Assembly (NCBI GenBank): GCA_030840415.1
Contig: JAVEEO010000420.1
Coordinates: forward strand, 1 to 16,168
DNA length: 16,168 nucleotides
Direction of reading: 5' to 3'
From: Pseudonocardiales bacterium
GTDB lineage: Bacteria > Actinomycetota > Actinomycetes > Mycobacteriales > Jatrophihabitantaceae
Shown piece by piece: positions 1 through 6,028 of the stretch; position 1 is the first letter of the stretch; every line of letters starts with the position of its first letter. The notes beneath the pieces are model-generated. The model saw only the letters and a program-made list of their open reading frames with translations, searched no databases and was not told the origin of the DNA. A program made the position numbers and the translations under genes.

Positions 1-386
1 GAGATCACTCGGTTTCCGGGTGATCGGTATGGACTTGGGCAGCCAGCACGAGCCGTGGCGGCAGAAGCGGATTCCTACGCTTGTATCTGCGGATTCGCCG
101 ACGCTACGGCCGGCAGCCCTCCACTAGGACGGAGCGCGCGGGCGAAGTGACAGGGGCATGGAAAGTCCTCTCGAGCCAGATGCCGCCGAATTGAAGTTGA
201 TCTCAGGCGCCGTCTCAGCCGAGATCAACTTTGGACGCCTATTCCCCGTGGAACGAGTGCGCCCTCACCGTAGCCAGAAATTAAGCGGTATTCAACCCCA
301 ATGTCCTAATCGACTGCTAAATGGCGTTAGCGATTTGGTCCCCGCATTCACGTGCTCGCGAGGAAGTGAACCGGCAGACCGAGCCG
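1..386. other. Apparently gene-free leading region, lower GC
   Basis: No convincing gene is visible in this stretch. Open frames entering from the left edge stop at about 129 and 150 and give unrecognisable peptides, so they could at most be the tail of an upstream gene. An 84-codon frame from an ATG at 158 runs into the 3' end of the next gene and looks like no family I know. GC content is roughly 60% overall and about 52-57% from 181 to 360, well below the roughly 72% of the rest. An 11-bp inverted repeat lies inside. The stretch could be an intergenic spacer or a decayed remnant. Confidence 0.5.
194..231. repeat. Perfect 11-bp inverted repeat in the low-GC leader
   Basis: AAGTTGATCTC at 194-204 is exactly mirrored by GAGATCAACTT at 221-231, with a 16-nt loop at 205-220. 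TCTCAG occurs at 201-206 and again at 213-218, so a shorter alternative stem (TCTC 213-216 with GAGA 221-224) is possible. There is no T-run on either side, so it does not look like a classical intrinsic terminator. It could be an operator or an RNA hairpin. Confidence 0.55.
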
Positions 387-785
387 TCAGAGGTTGCCGA
401 GGACCCGGCTGACCGCGATCTCCAGGACGACCCGGCGCGGATTGACCCGCGGCACCCGATACCGCGCGGCATAGCGGCGTTCGGCGTCGGCCACCGATTC
501 GGCGTCGGCCCTGAGCACGGCCCGGCCCTCCAGCGTCGACCAGCGGCGGCCGTCGACCTGGCACAGTGCCACCGCGGCGCCGGCCGGACCGGCGGCCAGC
601 ACCTGGCGCGCCTTGTGCGAGTCGCCGGAGGTGATCACCCGCGCCAGCCCCGCCTCGTCGTCCAGCGTCACGCCCACCGGGACGACGTGCGCGGTGCCGT
701 CGGCGCGCACCGTGCTCAGGGTCGCCAGCCGGCGTTCGCGCCAGAACTCGTAGAACTCCGCACCGCGGCCGGTCAGGTCCGTCAT
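387..785 (-). CDS. PPOX-class (F420/FMN-dependent) split-barrel oxidoreductase
   Basis: A 132-aa protein with the fold pattern of the pyridoxamine-5'-phosphate oxidase-like split barrel, closest in feel to the Rv1155-like F420-dependent subgroup. Typical features are ERRLATLSTVRADGTAHVVPVG at about residues 17-38 (first strands and cofactor phosphate site), GDSHKARQVLAAGP at about 54-67, and the closing NPRRVVLEIAVSRVLG strand at about 115-130. Such proteins bind F420 or FMN and reduce quinone-like or other small electrophiles in the cytoplasm; the substrate here is unknown. The ATG at 785 overlaps the soxR stop as ATGA and has a purine-rich GAGGGGGA ribosome site upstream, so the longer open frame to 890 was rejected. 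Translational coupling to soxR suggests a redox-protective role. Family is fairly sure, cofactor less so. Confidence 0.82.
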   Translation of the reverse strand: MTDLTGRGAEFYEFWRERRLATLSTVRADGTAHVVPVGVTLDDEAGLARVITSGDSHKARQVLAAGPAGAAVALCQVDGRRWSTLEGRAVLRADAESVADAERRYAARYRVPRVNPRRVVLEIAVSRVLGNL

Positions 786-1261
786 CGATCGTCCCCCTCG
801 GGTGCCCGGCGCAACAATGGCGGCAGGAACGCCGCACCTGCCTGGTCGCTGCCGGCTGCCACCGCATCGCCGGGATTGGACATCGCGCACGAGCGTAGCG
901 ACAGGCAGCCGCAGCCGATGCAGGACTGCAGCCCGTCGCGCAGCGCCTGCAGTGCCTCGATCTGCTCGTCCAGGCGCCGTCGCCAGCTGCGCGAGATCCG
1001 GCCCCAGTCGGCCCGGGTCGGCGTTCGCAGCTCGGGCAGCTCGGCCAGCTCCACCCGGATCTCGTCCAGGCTGAGCCCGACATTGCGGGCCGCCCGGATG
1101 AAGGCCAGCCGGCGCAGCACGCTCCGCTCGAAGCGGCGCTGACCGCCACCGGTCCGGCTGGCCGTGATCAGCCCTTCACGCTCGTAATAGCGCAGCGCCG
1201 ACGCCGCGAAGCCGCTGCGCCGGGCCACCTCCGACACCGTCAGCAGCTGTTTCGAATCCAC
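782..1261 (-). CDS. soxR: Redox-sensitive transcriptional activator SoxR (MerR family)
   Basis: A 159-aa MerR-family regulator. The N-terminal winged helix includes LTVSEVARRSGFAASALRYYE (residues 7-27, with the ALRYYE hallmark), a dimerisation helix spans about 76-112, and a C-terminal cysteine cluster CIGCGCLSLRSC gives Cys114, 117, 119 and 125 in the CX2CXCX5C spacing that binds the SoxR [2Fe-2S] cluster. SoxR senses redox-cycling compounds by cluster oxidation and untwists promoters with long spacers; in actinomycetes its targets are mostly oxidoreductases and exporters. The start is a GTG at 1261 with only a weak ribosome site (GGCGGG). The gene diverges from a dehydrogenase operon whose 72-nt upstream gap carries a SoxR-like operator. 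Its stop overlaps the next start (ATGA). Confidence 0.93.
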   Translation of the reverse strand: MDSKQLLTVSEVARRSGFAASALRYYEREGLITASRTGGGQRRFERSVLRRLAFIRAARNVGLSLDEIRVELAELPELRTPTRADWGRISRSWRRRLDEQIEALQALRDGLQSCIGCGCLSLRSCAMSNPGDAVAAGSDQAGAAFLPPLLRRAPEGDDR

Positions 1262-1274
1262 CCCGCCAGCCTAC

Positions 1275-1305
1275 TTGACTTGAAGCGCACTTCAACTTCA
1301 AGGAT
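1275..1305 (+). promoter_or_regulatory. SoxR-type promoter and operator for the dehydrogenase operon
   Basis: A -35 element TTGACT (1275-1280) and a -10-like AAGGAT (1300-1305) are separated by 19 bp, the overlong spacing typical of MerR/SoxR-activated promoters. Between them lies a dyad aligning with the canonical box CCTCAAG-N4-CTTGAGG: ACTTGAAG (1278-1285), CGCA, CTTCAACT (1290-1297). The inner arms TTGAAG and CTTCAA are perfect; a C-to-G change in the left arm is matched by G-to-C in the right, so symmetry is kept. A second CTTCAAG at 1296-1302 mirrors CTTGAAG at 1279-1285. The predicted RNA start is near 1312. Binding by the adjacent SoxR is inferred. Confidence 0.68.
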
Positions 1306-1333
1306 GGAGGAAACCCAACCCCTGGAGGAGAAC

Positions 1334-2065
1334 ATGCCCACCGCTGTCATCACCGGCGCATCCGCCGGCCTCGGCCGAGCACTGGCGCTCGCCCTGTCCG
1401 AGCAAGGCTGGAACCTGGCGGTCGACGCCCGGCGGCCGGACCGGCTGTTCCGGCTGGCCGACCAGCTGGGCGGCGCTACCCGGTTGCGCGCGATCGCCGG
1501 CGACGTCGGCGACAGCGGGCACCGCCGCGAACTGCTCGCCGCCGCCGAGGAGTTCGGCTCGCTGGACCTGCTGGTCAACAACGCCAGCACCCTCGGCCCC
1601 AGCCCGCTGCCGGCCCTGGCCGAGCTCACCGCCGAGCAGCTGGAGGCCATCCTGCACACCAACGTGGTCGCACCGCTGGCGCTGATCCGACTGGCCCTGC
1701 CGGCGTTGGCCGCCACCGGCGGCACGGTGCTCAACCTGTCCTCCGATGCCGCGGTCGCGCACTACCCCGGCTGGGGCGGCTACGGCTGCGCCAAGGCGGC
1801 GCTGGACCACCTGAGCGCAACCCTGGCCGTCGAGCAGCCGGAGCTGCGCTGCTACAGCTTCGATCCGGGCGATCTGCGCACCGAGCTGCACCAGGCCGCC
1901 TTTCCCGGTGAGGACATCAGCGACCGGCCGGACCCCGAGGCGGTGCTGCCGGCCCTGCTGCGGCTGATCGAGCGGCGGCCACCGAGTGGGCGGTACACCA
2001 GCGGCGATCCGGAATTGTCCGCAGCCGCAACCGAGAACGCCGTCGCCGAGGAGCTGTCCCGATGA
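1334..2065 (+). CDS. Short-chain dehydrogenase/reductase (SDR family)
   Basis: A 243-aa classical SDR with an N-terminal Rossmann fold. The cofactor motif TGASAGLG is at residues 7-14, NNAS at 82-85, and the catalytic set Asn110, Ser136 or 137 (LNLSSDAA) and Tyr150-GCA-Lys154 is complete, so an active NAD(P)H-dependent oxidoreductase is expected. The substrate is unknown. I place the start at ATG 1334 because GGAGGAG sits just upstream (1324-1330); an in-frame TTG at 1280 lies inside the promoter and ATG 1304 overlaps the -10, so both are unlikely. It is divergent from soxR and probably SoxR-activated, in line with oxidoreductases being common actinomycete SoxR targets. Its stop overlaps the next gene's start as ATGA. 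Confidence 0.88.
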   Translation: MPTAVITGASAGLGRALALALSEQGWNLAVDARRPDRLFRLADQLGGATRLRAIAGDVGDSGHRRELLAAAEEFGSLDLLVNNASTLGPSPLPALAELTAEQLEAILHTNVVAPLALIRLALPALAATGGTVLNLSSDAAVAHYPGWGGYGCAKAALDHLSATLAVEQPELRCYSFDPGDLRTELHQAAFPGEDISDRPDPEAVLPALLRLIERRPPSGRYTSGDPELSAAATENAVAEELSR

Positions 2066-3159
2066 CCCTGCACGCCTCGCTCGCCAGTACCCGCTTCGAG
2101 CTGCCCGACCACCTGACCGCCACCGAGCCGCCCGAGCATCGCGGCCTGGACCGCGACGGGGTGCGGCTGCTGGTCGCCGAAGCCGTTGCGGGCGCTGCCG
2201 GCCAAACCGACATCCGCCTCGCGCACTGCCGGTTCCGCGAACTCGGCAGCTACCTGCGGCCCGGTGACCTGGTCGTGGTCAACACCTCCCGGACCATCGC
2301 CGCCGAGGTGGACGCGGTACTCGACGGCGACCGGCCGGTGGTGCTGCACGTGGCCACCCCGCTGGGCGACGGCAGCTGGGTGATCGAGCTGCGTACCGCC
2401 CCGGATGCCTCCCGGCCGGTGCTGGACGCCCGACCCGGCGCGCGGCTCGGCCTGGCCGACGGCGTCCGGGCACGGCTGCTGGCGCCCTATCCCGGCAACG
2501 CCGCCTCGCCGACCGGCCAGGGCAACCGGCTGTGGCGCGCCGAGGTGACCGGCGACCTGCCCGAGCACCTGCGGCGGCACGGCCGGCCGATCAGCTACGG
2601 CTACCTGTCCGGGCAGTGGCCACTGGCCGACTACCAGACGGTGTTCGGGCGGCATCCCGGCAGCGCCGAGATGCCCAGTGCCGGCCGGCCGTTCAGCACC
2701 GCGCTGGTGACCGACCTGATCAGCCGGGGCATCGGCTTCGCCGCCATCACCCTGCACACCGGGGTGTCCTCGCAGGAGGCCGGCGAGCCGCCCCAGCCGG
2801 AGCGCTTCGAGGTGCCGGCCGGCACCGCCCGGCTGGTCAACGCCACCCGGCAGGGCGGCGGACGGGTGATCGCGGTCGGCACCACCGTCACCCGGGCGCT
2901 GGAGTCGGCCGCCGATCGAGCGGGCCGGCTGAGCCCGGCCCGCGGCTGGACCGAGCTGGTCATCGGCCCCGAGCATCCGGCCAGGGCGGTGACCGGACTG
3001 ATCACCGGCCTGCACAATCCGGACGCCTCGCACCTGCTGCTGGTGGAATCGGTGGCCGGTCCCCGGCTGGCCCAGCGGGCCTACGACGCGGCGGTCGAGG
3101 CGCGCTACCTGTGGCACGAGTTCGGCGATTCCTGCCTGCTGCTCGCCGAGCCCCGCTGA
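2062..3159 (+). CDS. QueA-like S-adenosylmethionine:tRNA ribosyltransferase-isomerase family protein
   Basis: A 365-aa protein whose whole length follows the QueA fold (usual length about 340-365 aa). QueA transfers and isomerises the ribosyl part of SAM onto 7-deazaguanine-modified tRNA during queuosine synthesis. Landmarks are DLVVVNTSRTIAAEV (69-83), RPISYGYL near 175, MPSAGRPFSTALV (204-216), ITLHTGVSS (229-237), VGTTVTRALESA (272-283) and YLWHEFGDSCLLLA (349-362). Several QueA signatures are altered: the usual TAGLHFT is SAGRPFS, LHVGAGTF is LHTGVSSQ, and the NFHLPxST element is GLHNPDAS. No other queuosine gene is in the window. ATGA overlap puts it in the SoxR-linked operon with the dehydrogenase. 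I therefore assign the family, not the tRNA reaction. An unrelated SAM-dependent role is possible. Confidence 0.8.
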   Translation: MTLHASLASTRFELPDHLTATEPPEHRGLDRDGVRLLVAEAVAGAAGQTDIRLAHCRFRELGSYLRPGDLVVVNTSRTIAAEVDAVLDGDRPVVLHVATPLGDGSWVIELRTAPDASRPVLDARPGARLGLADGVRARLLAPYPGNAASPTGQGNRLWRAEVTGDLPEHLRRHGRPISYGYLSGQWPLADYQTVFGRHPGSAEMPSAGRPFSTALVTDLISRGIGFAAITLHTGVSSQEAGEPPQPERFEVPAGTARLVNATRQGGGRVIAVGTTVTRALESAADRAGRLSPARGWTELVIGPEHPARAVTGLITGLHNPDASHLLLVESVAGPRLAQRAYDAAVEARYLWHEFGDSCLLLAEPR

Positions 3160-3190
3160 GCACGCTGAGCGCCGCCGGGCTACCCGCGCC

Positions 3191-3205
3191 GACCCGGTCC
3201 GGGTC
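3191..3205. promoter_or_regulatory. 15-nt palindrome between the queA-like gene and otsB
   Basis: GACCCGG, a central T, then CCGGGTC form a perfect odd-centred palindrome in the 66-nt gap before otsB. As RNA it would fold with five base pairs and a five-base loop, which is weak for a terminator and lacks a U-tract. It may be an operator for otsB, whose ribosome site and ATG follow about 15 nt later; a TACCGT that could serve as a -10 lies at 3213-3218. Confidence 0.3.
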
Positions 3206-3225
3206 CGGCACTACCGTCGGAAGGC

Positions 3226-4005
3226 ATGCACCCCGATCCCGACCGGCTCGCCGCCATCGCCGCCCGACTGCCCGGCGCCCTGGTCGCGCTGGACTTCGAC
3301 GGCACCCTCGCCCCGATCGTCGCGGACCCCGGCGCCGCCCGTCCGGTGCCGGGCGTGCTCGACACCCTGATCGGGTTGGCCGCGGCCGGCACCCAGGTCG
3401 CGATCGTCACCGGCCGCGACGCCGCCACGGTCCTTGAACTCGGCGGCCTGGCGGCCATCCCGGAGGTGGTCGTCAGCGGCCTGCACGGCGCCGAGACCTG
3501 GCAGCACGGCCGGCTGCGGACCCGGGACGAGCCGGCCGGCCTGGCGGTGCTGCGCGCCAGCCTGCCGCCGCTGCTGCGCAACACCGACGGCAACGTCTGG
3601 CTGGAGGACAAGCGGCTGTCGCTGGTGGTGCACGCCCGCCGGAGCAGCGACCCGGAGCGGGTGCTCGCCGACCTCGGCGACCGGCTGCCGCCGCTGGTCG
3701 CCGAGCAGGGCCTGGAGCTGCACCCGGGCAAGCTGGTGCTCGAGATCAGGATCCCGGGCCTGTCCAAGGCCGGCGCGCTGGAACAGCTGCTGACACCGGC
3801 CACCTCGGCGGCGCTGTTCGCCGGCGACGACCACGGCGACCTGCCGGCGCTGGCCGCGGTGGCGGCGTGGGCGGCGGCCACCGCCCGGCCGGCGCTGACC
3901 GTCGCGGTCGGCGAGCTGGCCGAGCTGCGCCGGGCCGCCGATGCCGCCCTGGATTCGCCGGCCGAACTCGCCGAGCTGCTGGCCGGCCTGCTGGCAGGAG
4001 CCTGA
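3226..4005 (+). CDS. otsB: Trehalose-6-phosphate phosphatase
   Basis: A 259-aa HAD-superfamily phosphatase of the OtsB type, which removes phosphate from trehalose 6-phosphate to release trehalose in the OtsA/OtsB pathway. Motif I is DFDGTLAP (23-30; nucleophile Asp23, acid/base Asp25), motif II is VTGRD (61-65), and the cap carries SGLHGAE (84-90) and LEDKRLSLVVHAR (126-138), both characteristic of this family. LHPGKLVLEIR is at 165-175, the motif III lysine is probably Lys181, and motif IV is FAGDDHGDLPAL (198-209). Length is normal. ATG 3226 follows GGAAGG. The partner otsA is not in the window. It is the only apparent gene of its unit: a palindrome precedes it and a hairpin follows. Confidence 0.92.
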   Translation: MHPDPDRLAAIAARLPGALVALDFDGTLAPIVADPGAARPVPGVLDTLIGLAAAGTQVAIVTGRDAATVLELGGLAAIPEVVVSGLHGAETWQHGRLRTRDEPAGLAVLRASLPPLLRNTDGNVWLEDKRLSLVVHARRSSDPERVLADLGDRLPPLVAEQGLELHPGKLVLEIRIPGLSKAGALEQLLTPATSAALFAGDDHGDLPALAAVAAWAAATARPALTVAVGELAELRRAADAALDSPAELAELLAGLLAGA

Positions 4006-4020
4006 GACTCGCCAGGGCGG

Positions 4021-4042
4021 CGGCTGCCACCCGGGGCAGCCG
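4021..4042 (+). terminator. Terminator-like hairpin after otsB
   Basis: CGGCTGCC (4021-4028) and GGCAGCCG (4035-4042) form an 8-bp perfect stem with a 6-nt loop, starting 16 nt after the otsB stop and ending 14 nt before the ABC ATPase start. There is no U-tract, as is common for actinobacterial intrinsic terminators, so its strength cannot be judged. Confidence 0.5.
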
Positions 4043-4056
4043 GCCAATGGTCTGAT

Positions 4057-5070
4057 ATGCCCATGACCGGACCAGACCGACCCGCCGGCCACGGCGCGAA
4101 CCCCGCCGATGGCCGGATCGTGGTGGACAACCTGACCAAAATCTTTGGCGACCAGCGGGCGGTGGACTCGCTGAGCTTCACCGTCGAGCCGGGTTCGGTG
4201 ACCGGCTTCCTGGGCCCGAACGGCGCCGGCAAGACCACCACGCTGCGGATGCTGCTGGGGCTGGTCCGGCCGACTTCGGGCTCAGCGACCATCAACGGGA
4301 TGAAGTACGAGGCGCTACCCCGGCCGCTGCAGACGGTCGGCGCGGCGTTGGAGGCGGCCAGCTTCCATCCGGCCCACACCGGCCGGCAGCACCTGAGGAT
4401 CTACTGCGCGGCCGCGGGACTGCCCGCCCGCCGGGCCGACGAGGTGCTGGAACTGGTGGGCCTGGGGCAGGTGAGCAGGAAGAAGACCAAGGGCTACTCG
4501 AGGGGCATGCGGCAGCGGCTCGGCCTGGCCGGCACGCTGCTCGGCGATCCCAAGGTGCTGATCCTGGACGAGCCGGCCAACGGCCTGGACCCCGAGGGCA
4601 TCCGCTGGCTGCGTGGATTCTTCCGCCACCTCGCCGGCGAGGGCCGCACCGTCCTGGTGTCCAGCCACCAGCTGGCCGAGGTGCAGGAGGTCGCCGACCG
4701 GGCCGTGATCCTGAACCGGGGCAGGCTGGTGCGCGCCGGCACCCTCGGCGAGCTGTCGGCCGGCACCGCGACCACCGTGGTCCGCGGCCCGGCACTGGGA
4801 CCGCTGCAGCAGGCACTGACCGACGCCGGATTCGGCGGCACCTCCGAGCCGGACGGCGCGCTGCGCATCCGCACCGACCAGTTGGCCCACGTCGGCCATC
4901 TGGCCTTCACCCACAACGTCGAACTGCACGAGCTGCGGCTGGAGGAGTTCGACCTGGAGCGGCTGTTCTTCAGCCTGACCGAGGGCGAGCACCAGGGCGC
5001 CGACCTCGACCCGCCCGGACGCGGCCAGCGGCCGGGCCTGCCCTACCAGCAGCAGGGGGGTGCCCGGTGA
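4057..5070 (+). CDS. ABC-2 type exporter, ATP-binding subunit
   Basis: A 337-aa ABC ATPase of the DrrA/BcrA-like group. The nucleotide-binding domain spans about residues 20-235: Walker A GPNGAGKTT (53-61), signature YSRGMRQRLGLA (147-158, SRGMRQ replacing the classical LSGGQ), Walker B VLILDE (167-172) with catalytic Glu172, D-loop NGLD and switch His204 (SSHQL). The remainder to 337 is a C-terminal extension usual for this group. ATG 4057 is used here; an in-frame ATG at 4063 is equally possible because neither has a clear ribosome site. It overlaps the permease gene by GTGA, so the two make one exporter. Substrate is unknown; lipid, peptide, drug or sodium export all occur in this family. 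Confidence 0.9.
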   Translation: MPMTGPDRPAGHGANPADGRIVVDNLTKIFGDQRAVDSLSFTVEPGSVTGFLGPNGAGKTTTLRMLLGLVRPTSGSATINGMKYEALPRPLQTVGAALEAASFHPAHTGRQHLRIYCAAAGLPARRADEVLELVGLGQVSRKKTKGYSRGMRQRLGLAGTLLGDPKVLILDEPANGLDPEGIRWLRGFFRHLAGEGRTVLVSSHQLAEVQEVADRAVILNRGRLVRAGTLGELSAGTATTVVRGPALGPLQQALTDAGFGGTSEPDGALRIRTDQLAHVGHLAFTHNVELHELRLEEFDLERLFFSLTEGEHQGADLDPPGRGQRPGLPYQQQGGAR

Positions 5071-5828
5071 TCAACCTGATCCGCTCCGAGGTCCTGAAGA
5101 TCCGCAGCACCCAGGTGTGGTTCTGGATGGCGCTGCTGGCCGCCGCCTTCACCGCGCTCGGCACCATCGGCACCGTGGTGGAGGCCGTCAACGCCCACGA
5201 CCGCGGCGACGTGGTGGACTACTACGCCGTCTTCACCCAGTCCCAGGGCGCAGGCGTGGCGCTGCTGGTGCTCGGGCTGCTGGGCCTGACCACCGAGTTC
5301 CGGCACAAGACGATCACCCCGACGCTGCTGGCCACCCCGAACCGGTGGCTGCTGCTGGCCGGTAAGGCCGCCTCCTACGCCGTCTTCGCGATCGTCTACG
5401 CGCTCATCTGCGTGCTGCTGAACTTCGCCATCGCCATCATCTGGCTCTCGGCGGCCGGGGTGCCGCTGGACTACGGCCACGGGGTGCCCGGCGGCGTGCT
5501 GAAGGCATTCCTGTCGCTGGTGCTGACCGGCATGTTCGGCCTGGGCCTGGGGGCGCTGCTGCGCAACCAGGCAGCCGCCATGGTCTTCGGGATCGTGTAC
5601 ATCTTCATTCTCGACAACGTGCTCAACTTCGTGCCCTGGGTGCGCAAGGGCTACGCCTGGACGCCGGGCGGCGGCCTGAAGGCCTTCCTGTCCAACGGCC
5701 ACATCGAGGGCATGCCGGACGACGTGCACCTGCTGGCTCCGGTGGCCGGTGGCCTGCTGTTCCTGGCCTGGGCGCTGGCGCTGCTGGCCGTCGGCGGCCG
5801 GTTCAGCCTGAGCCGCGACATCAGCTGA
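5067..5828 (+). CDS. ABC-2 type exporter, membrane subunit
   Basis: A 253-aa polytopic membrane protein with about six hydrophobic segments: near residues 17-37, 63-76, 99-130 (long, possibly one helix plus re-entrant part), 143-165, 168-188 and 226-246. The opening INLIRSEVLKIRSTQ and the cytoplasmic loop TTEFRHKTITPTLLATPNR (75-93) are hallmarks of ABC-2 permeases paired with DrrA-like ATPases. It begins with GTG overlapping the ATPase stop, and the GGGGGG tract about 10 nt upstream may act as ribosome site. It probably dimerises and works with the ATPase encoded just before it. Cargo cannot be read from the sequence. Confidence 0.88.
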   Translation: MINLIRSEVLKIRSTQVWFWMALLAAAFTALGTIGTVVEAVNAHDRGDVVDYYAVFTQSQGAGVALLVLGLLGLTTEFRHKTITPTLLATPNRWLLLAGKAASYAVFAIVYALICVLLNFAIAIIWLSAAGVPLDYGHGVPGGVLKAFLSLVLTGMFGLGLGALLRNQAAAMVFGIVYIFILDNVLNFVPWVRKGYAWTPGGGLKAFLSNGHIEGMPDDVHLLAPVAGGLLFLAWALALLAVGGRFSLSRDIS

Positions 5829-5835
5829 CGCCGCC

Positions 5836-5855
5836 AGCCGCCCGCCGGGTGGGCT
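5836..5855 (+). terminator. Terminator-like hairpin after the ABC exporter
   Basis: AGCCGCCC (5836-5843) can pair with GGGT plus GGCT (5847-5850, 5852-5855) with one bulged G at 5851 and a 3-nt loop, 8 nt past the permease stop. No U-tract follows. Further GC-rich dyads (CGCCGC-T-GCGGCG at 5896-5908 and CGCGG-T-CCGCG at 5912-5922) lie in the same 200-nt gap ahead of kgd and may belong to its regulation. Confidence 0.4.
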
Positions 5856-6028
5856 GTGAGCAACCGCACCGCCCGTCAACAGGCCGATCGGGCCGCGCCG
5901 CTGCGGCGTGTCGCGGTCCGCGCGTACCCTGATACACCGGGTCGTGACCTGGCCGGGGGTGATCATCCCGCGCTGCCGGACGCCACCCGCCGCAGGCTTA
6001 CGCATACTTGGAGAAGGTGGCCGACGAC

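Noticed and set aside
158-412. 84-codon open frame from an ATG at 158
   Set aside because: No family resemblance, poor ribosome site spacing, low GC with no third-position bias, and it overlaps the 3' end of the well-supported split-barrel gene.
1280-1333. Earlier start for the SDR (TTG 1280 or ATG 1304)
   Set aside because: These fall inside the SoxR-type promoter and before the predicted RNA start; the Rossmann fold begins directly after ATG 1334, which has a good ribosome site.
5920-5960. GGGTAC on the minus strand as a possible SigF-type -10
   Set aside because: No GTTT-like -35 at suitable distance and no minus-strand gene to drive.
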